A stretch of 64,000 nucleotides of DNA from positions 54,479 to 118,478 of the forward strand of contig CAZBOW010000004.1 of assembly GCA_964493635.1 (NCBI GenBank), written 5' to 3'. Below the pieces are notes generated by a model, which was given only the letters and a program-made list of their open reading frames with translations, searched no databases and was not told where the DNA came from. Source of the DNA: OLB6 sp964493635. GTDB taxonomy: Bacteria > Bacteroidota > Ignavibacteria > Kapaibacteriales > Kapaibacteriaceae. Shown in pieces: positions 60,927-64,000 of this stretch. The stretch's first letter is position 1. Each line of letters begins with the position of its first letter. Made by a program: the position numbers and the translations under genes.

Positions 60927-61545
60927 AGACGGACGTCTGCTGATTGGGAACGTTACGATAGTAGCGATATGTCGGGTAGTCCGTCACAGCAATGGTCACG
61001 CCTGCCTGCTCTGCCCGCTCGAAAAAGAGGGCATCATCGGCGTAGGCACCTTCACGGAACGGTCCAACCGTGGGCAGGATGTCACGACGGATCACGAACG
61101 TTCCACCAACAACGCAGTCGTTGATATGAATCCGCTGTGTAGGATCGTGACGGTCAACAACCCATGGATCGCCAATGACGGTGAGGCCACCATGCAGGAG
61201 TTCGATCCGATCGTCCGACAAGAGCATCTCTCTGCGCGATGCTAGGTGCTCGGGAAGGTATTCGTCGTCGCTGTCGAGAAACGTCACAAACAGCCCGCGT
61301 GAATGCGTAATTCCAGTGTTTCGAGCCGCCGCCGTACCACCGTTGACCTCACGCCGGACATATCGCAGCCGCAGGTCGGTCTGGGCCAGGGCCATGGCCA
61401 CCGCCGTTGTTTCATCGGTGGAGGCGTCGTCGACGATCACCCCTTCCCAATCCTGCTCGTCTTGCTGCGTAAGCGAAGCAATGGCTCGTGGGAGCAACTC
61501 AGCACGATTGTACGTGGGAATGATCACGGAGAAGAACGGTACCAT
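60916..61545 (-). CDS. GT2-family glycosyltransferase
   Basis: A 209-residue GT-A enzyme, short for the family. The N-terminus FFSVIIPTYNRAELLPRAIAS and VIVDDASTDET, and the DxD in FLDSDDEYLPEH mark it as GT2 (WcaA-like). It is divergent from rsmG and is the first gene of the minus-strand group. The acceptor is unknown. Confidence 0.88.
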   Translation of the reverse strand: MVPFFSVIIPTYNRAELLPRAIASLTQQDEQDWEGVIVDDASTDETTAVAMALAQTDLRLRYVRREVNGGTAAARNTGITHSRGLFVTFLDSDDEYLPEHLASRREMLLSDDRIELLHGGLTVIGDPWVVDRHDPTQRIHINDCVVGGTFVIRRDILPTVGPFREGAYADDALFFERAEQAGVTIAVTDYPTYRYYRNVPNQQTSVYGS

Positions 61546-61586
61546 ACGGGGAATTTACGGTCTCCGGCAGCTAACTTGCATGTTCT

Positions 61587-62246
61587 ATGGAACTTGTTGA
61601 CGTCTGGACAACCTGCTCGGCCAATCACATCCCGCTTGAACGCGAGCAGATGGAAACGCTGGAGCGCTACCACAACGAACTGCGATACTGGAACGAGCGC
61701 GTGAACATGGTGTCTCGCAAGGACGTCGACCGTCTGTGGGAGCGCCACATACTCCATTCGCTCATGCTGTTGAAGTATGTCGCGTTCAAACCGAAAGCCC
61801 GTGTGTTGGACGTTGGGACGGGAGGGGGCTTGCCAGGGCTGCCCATTAAGATTGCCCGCCCCGATATCCTTATCACACTGGTCGACTCGATTACGAAGAA
61901 GACGACGATGGTTGAGATGTTCGCCCAGCACACGGAGCTCAAGGACATCACCGTCCTAACAACGCGAGTGGAAACCCTTGTTGAACACCGACACTACCGC
62001 CGTGCCTTCGACGTTATCATCTCGCGTGCTGTAGCACCAACGGGGCAGCTCTTGGAGTGGATCAACGACCTGCTGGCACTAGGAGGGACGTGCGCCTTCC
62101 TCAAGGGTGGCGACCTTGCCCAGGAGCTCAGCGAGGCCCGGACCCTGTTTCCCGATTGGTCGATTACCGAGCAGCCGATGGAGGCCATGGGGTTGCCGTG
62201 GTTGGCTCACGACGACAAGAAAGTGGTACTGTGTACTCGACAATAA
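61587..62246 (+). CDS. rsmG: 16S rRNA (guanine527-N7)-methyltransferase RsmG
   Basis: Methylates G527 of 16S rRNA using SAM. It has 219 residues. The N-terminal helix YHNELRYWNERVNMVSRKD and the SAM-binding VLDVGTGGGLPGLPIKI, with SRAVAP further on, are typical. A degenerate box TAACTTG at 61572 is its only promoter candidate. rsmG often lies near the origin in other bacteria, but here no other origin genes accompany it. The DUF4159 gene overlaps its end by 16 bases. Confidence 0.94.
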   Translation: MELVDVWTTCSANHIPLEREQMETLERYHNELRYWNERVNMVSRKDVDRLWERHILHSLMLLKYVAFKPKARVLDVGTGGGLPGLPIKIARPDILITLVDSITKKTTMVEMFAQHTELKDITVLTTRVETLVEHRHYRRAFDVIISRAVAPTGQLLEWINDLLALGGTCAFLKGGDLAQELSEARTLFPDWSITEQPMEAMGLPWLAHDDKKVVLCTRQ

Positions 62247-62905
62247 CCTTCCTGCTGATCATGCTCGCGACGTGTTCTACCGTGTTGGTAGCCCAAGACA
62301 ACACGGACCTGTCGGCGTTGCGGATTGCTCGGTTGAAGTATAGCGGGGGAGGAGACTGGTACAACGATCCCAGCTCGGAAGTGAATCTTCTGCGCTACGT
62401 TGCCGCGCACACCTCGATACGGGTGGACCCTACGTACACGTTTGTGGATCTGTCCAGCGATCAGATCTATCAGTATCCGTTGTTGTTCATGACCGGTCAC
62501 GGTACGGTAAACCTCGGCACCGGCGAGGCACGCCGCCTGCGTTCGTATCTGGAAAACGGGGGCTTCCTCTACATCGACGACGACTACGGAATGGATGCCT
62601 CAATCCGCAAGGAGCTCAAGAAGGTGTTTCCCGATCAGGACCTCGTGGAACTACCCTTCAGTCATCGCCTCTATCACTGTCACTTTAGCTTTCCCGCTGG
62701 GCCTCCCAAGATCCATGAGCACGATGGAAAGCCACCCCAAGGGTTCGGTCTGTTTCTTGACGGTCGGCTGGTGGTGTACTACACCTACGAGTCCAACCCT
62801 GCCGATGGCTGGGCCGATGCGCAGGTACACCACGACCCGCCGGAGAAACGGGAGGAAGCTCTCAAGTTTGGTACAAACCTTGTCGTGTACGTTCTGACGC
62901 AATAG
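62231..62905 (+). CDS. DUF4159 secreted protein
   Basis: A 224-residue protein of the DUF4159 family, common in Bacteroidota next to MoxR, DUF58 and DUF4175 genes. The start is GTG at 62231, giving a signal peptide (TFLLIMLATCSTVLVAQ) and overlapping the rsmG stop by 16 bases. Conserved blocks are RLKYSGGGDWYNDPSSE, PLLFMTGHG, LENGGFLYIDDDYGMD and PFSHRLYHCHF. The fold resembles a glutamine-amidotransferase-like sheet; activity is unknown. Its stop overlaps the next start (TAGTG). Confidence 0.88.
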   Translation: MYSTITFLLIMLATCSTVLVAQDNTDLSALRIARLKYSGGGDWYNDPSSEVNLLRYVAAHTSIRVDPTYTFVDLSSDQIYQYPLLFMTGHGTVNLGTGEARRLRSYLENGGFLYIDDDYGMDASIRKELKKVFPDQDLVELPFSHRLYHCHFSFPAGPPKIHEHDGKPPQGFGLFLDGRLVVYYTYESNPADGWADAQVHHDPPEKREEALKFGTNLVVYVLTQ

Positions 62906-64000
62906 TGGCCACCATCAACCATATCATCTCGCGGCTGCAGGCTACGGCCCGCAGGGAACAGTACTGGGCTGTGCTGCACGGCGTGCTAACAACAATGTGG
63001 CTCTGGGCAACGCTGCTACTGGTGGTGGTGGTTGCGGAGTGGTTGCTGCATGGCTCATCGGCCGTACGTACGGTGTTGTGGTATGCGTGGATCTTGGTGT
63101 CGGCGGCCATTGGTGGCGGCATGATGGGGCTGCCGGTTGCAATGTTGCTGGGCTTGGTGCGGTTGCCATCGGTGAACCACATTGCCATCCGTGTGGGAGA
63201 GGCCTATCCCGACGTCCGCGATACGTTGGCCAATGCTGCACAGCTCCATGCTTCTCCAACGGGAAGCAGCGAGCTTCGAGCCGCTGCCATCGAGCAGGGT
63301 TTGGCTATTGCTGGCCAGAAAGATTTCTCCGTGATCATCAACAAGCGACCGGCACGCCGTTGGTTCTGGTTGATGCTGCTTGCGTGGAGCGTGCTGGGAG
63401 GGGCCTTACAGGTTCCGGCCCTGCGCTCTGCCTACGAGCGTGTGGTACAGTACGAGCGATCGTACACGCCACCAGCCCCCTACACCTTGGCGGTGCGCTC
63501 CAGCGCCGACACAGTGCTGCGCGGTACGCCGGCGTGGTTCGACGTGACGGTCACCGGAACGGTTCCGGCGTCGGTAACGCTGTGGATCCGCGAGGGACAG
63601 TCCGAGCAGTTTGTCTCCTTCCCGATGCCGATCGACAGTGCTGGCACGTACCGGTACGAGATTCCGGCCAGCTCGACATCGATGGCCGCCTTTGCTACAG
63701 CAGAGTGGTATGATCAGGGCGTGGTGAGCGATACCCAGTTACTGATTGTGATTGATCGGCCCATTCTGCGGTCGCTAGCAGGCACGGTGACGCCACCGGC
63801 CTATGCCCGCAGTACGCCCACAACCATAACCGAGCAGCAGGCAGACGTAACCGCCTTGCGCGGTTCGGTGGTGGACCTGACGATGACGTCCAGCACGGCT
63901 CTTGCCGAAGGCTATCTCGAGCTCACCACCGACCGGTCCAACCAAGACCGGTCCAACCAAGACCGGTCCAGCCAACGCATCCCGCTGTCGATCTCGGGCA
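62905..64000 (+). CDS. DUF4175-like membrane protein (3'-truncated by window edge)
   Basis: Open reading frame starting at GTG 62905, inside the DUF4159 stop codon, and running off the window with no stop (365 codons seen). Three membrane helices: about residues 28-50, 57-88 and 155-177. A beta-rich, proline-rich region (TPPAPYTLAVRSSADTVLRG onward) follows, as in DUF4175 proteins of Bacteroidota. Adjacent DUF4159 supports this call. The last segment holds a 15-bp repeat encoding DRSNQ. Function unknown. Confidence 0.7.
   Translation, partial: MATINHIISRLQATARREQYWAVLHGVLTTMWLWATLLLVVVVAEWLLHGSSAVRTVLWYAWILVSAAIGGGMMGLPVAMLLGLVRLPSVNHIAIRVGEAYPDVRDTLANAAQLHASPTGSSELRAAAIEQGLAIAGQKDFSVIINKRPARRWFWLMLLAWSVLGGALQVPALRSAYERVVQYERSYTPPAPYTLAVRSSADTVLRGTPAWFDVTVTGTVPASVTLWIREGQSEQFVSFPMPIDSAGTYRYEIPASSTSMAAFATAEWYDQGVVSDTQLLIVIDRPILRSLAGTVTPPAYARSTPTTITEQQADVTALRGSVVDLTMTSSTALAEGYLELTTDRSNQDRSNQDRSSQRIPLSISG
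63931..63975 (+). repeat. 15-bp tandem repeat in the DUF4175-like gene
   Basis: GACCGGTCCAACCAA twice and GACCGGTCCAGCCAA once, in frame, encoding DRSNQ-DRSNQ-DRSSQ near the end of the window. Confidence 0.9.

Overview
The window looks like a chromosomal segment of a GC-rich (my impression, not counted) Gram-negative bacterium of the Bacteroidota/Chlorobi (FCB) group, most like the Ignavibacteria/Kapabacteria-type lineages. Support comes from the adjacent PorU and PorV genes of the type IX secretion system (T9SS), several proteins ending in T9SS sorting domains, and repeated TAnnTTTG boxes, the Bacteroidota -7 promoter element, upstream of genes and both tRNAs. There is no plasmid, phage or insertion-sequence signature. 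The species cannot be named from sequence alone.

Layout. 1-1000: 3' part of lipB, a 300-base AT-rich spacer with three DnaA-box-like sites and an inverted repeat, then tRNA-Gly and a terminator. 1-6 kb: porU-porV. 6-16 kb: housekeeping genes (DedA, P5C dehydrogenase, a secreted protein, rplS, cinA-tsaD, glyA), a T9SS cargo and a fused E1 alpha/beta dehydrogenase. 16-20 kb: UvrD-like helicase, glycosyltransferase, HAD phosphatase. 20-27 kb: tolC-tetR-acrA-acrB efflux operon with a candidate TetR operator on its promoter. 27-34 kb: msrB/Nudix divergent pair, SRPBCC protein, and a minus-strand wzz-waaL-mrdA-SBP operon for envelope and polysaccharide. 34-41 kb: glycosyltransferase, uvrB, queA, M32 carboxypeptidase, SMUG2-type glycosylase, tRNA-Thr. 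41-44.6 kb: DUF4920 lipoprotein and an RsbU/RsbV/RsbW-like partner-switching module, interrupted by a 100-N assembly gap that looks like a scaffolding artefact. 44.6-48.8 kb: cytochrome c maturation operon ccmC-D-E-E'-F with a Cys-type CcmE. 48.8-61.5 kb: a minus-strand surface cluster (glycosyltransferase, nth, double-OmpA protein, 1449-residue WD40/T9SS protein, second double-OmpA protein, glycosyltransferase, IgGFc-binding-like T9SS protein). 61.6-64 kb: rsmG, DUF4159 and a DUF4175-like membrane protein running off the end.

Themes: genes are packed tightly (many ATGA or TGATG overlaps, five of six convergent pairs overlapping tail to tail); several promoters sit so close to the ATG that the mRNAs should be leaderless; and in-frame minisatellites of 9, 12 or 15 bp recur in coding regions. 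The best candidate for an undescribed system is the 48.8-60.3 kb surface cluster, in which two paralogous double-OmpA proteins with a shared SCCP motif flank a secreted WD40-propeller protein.
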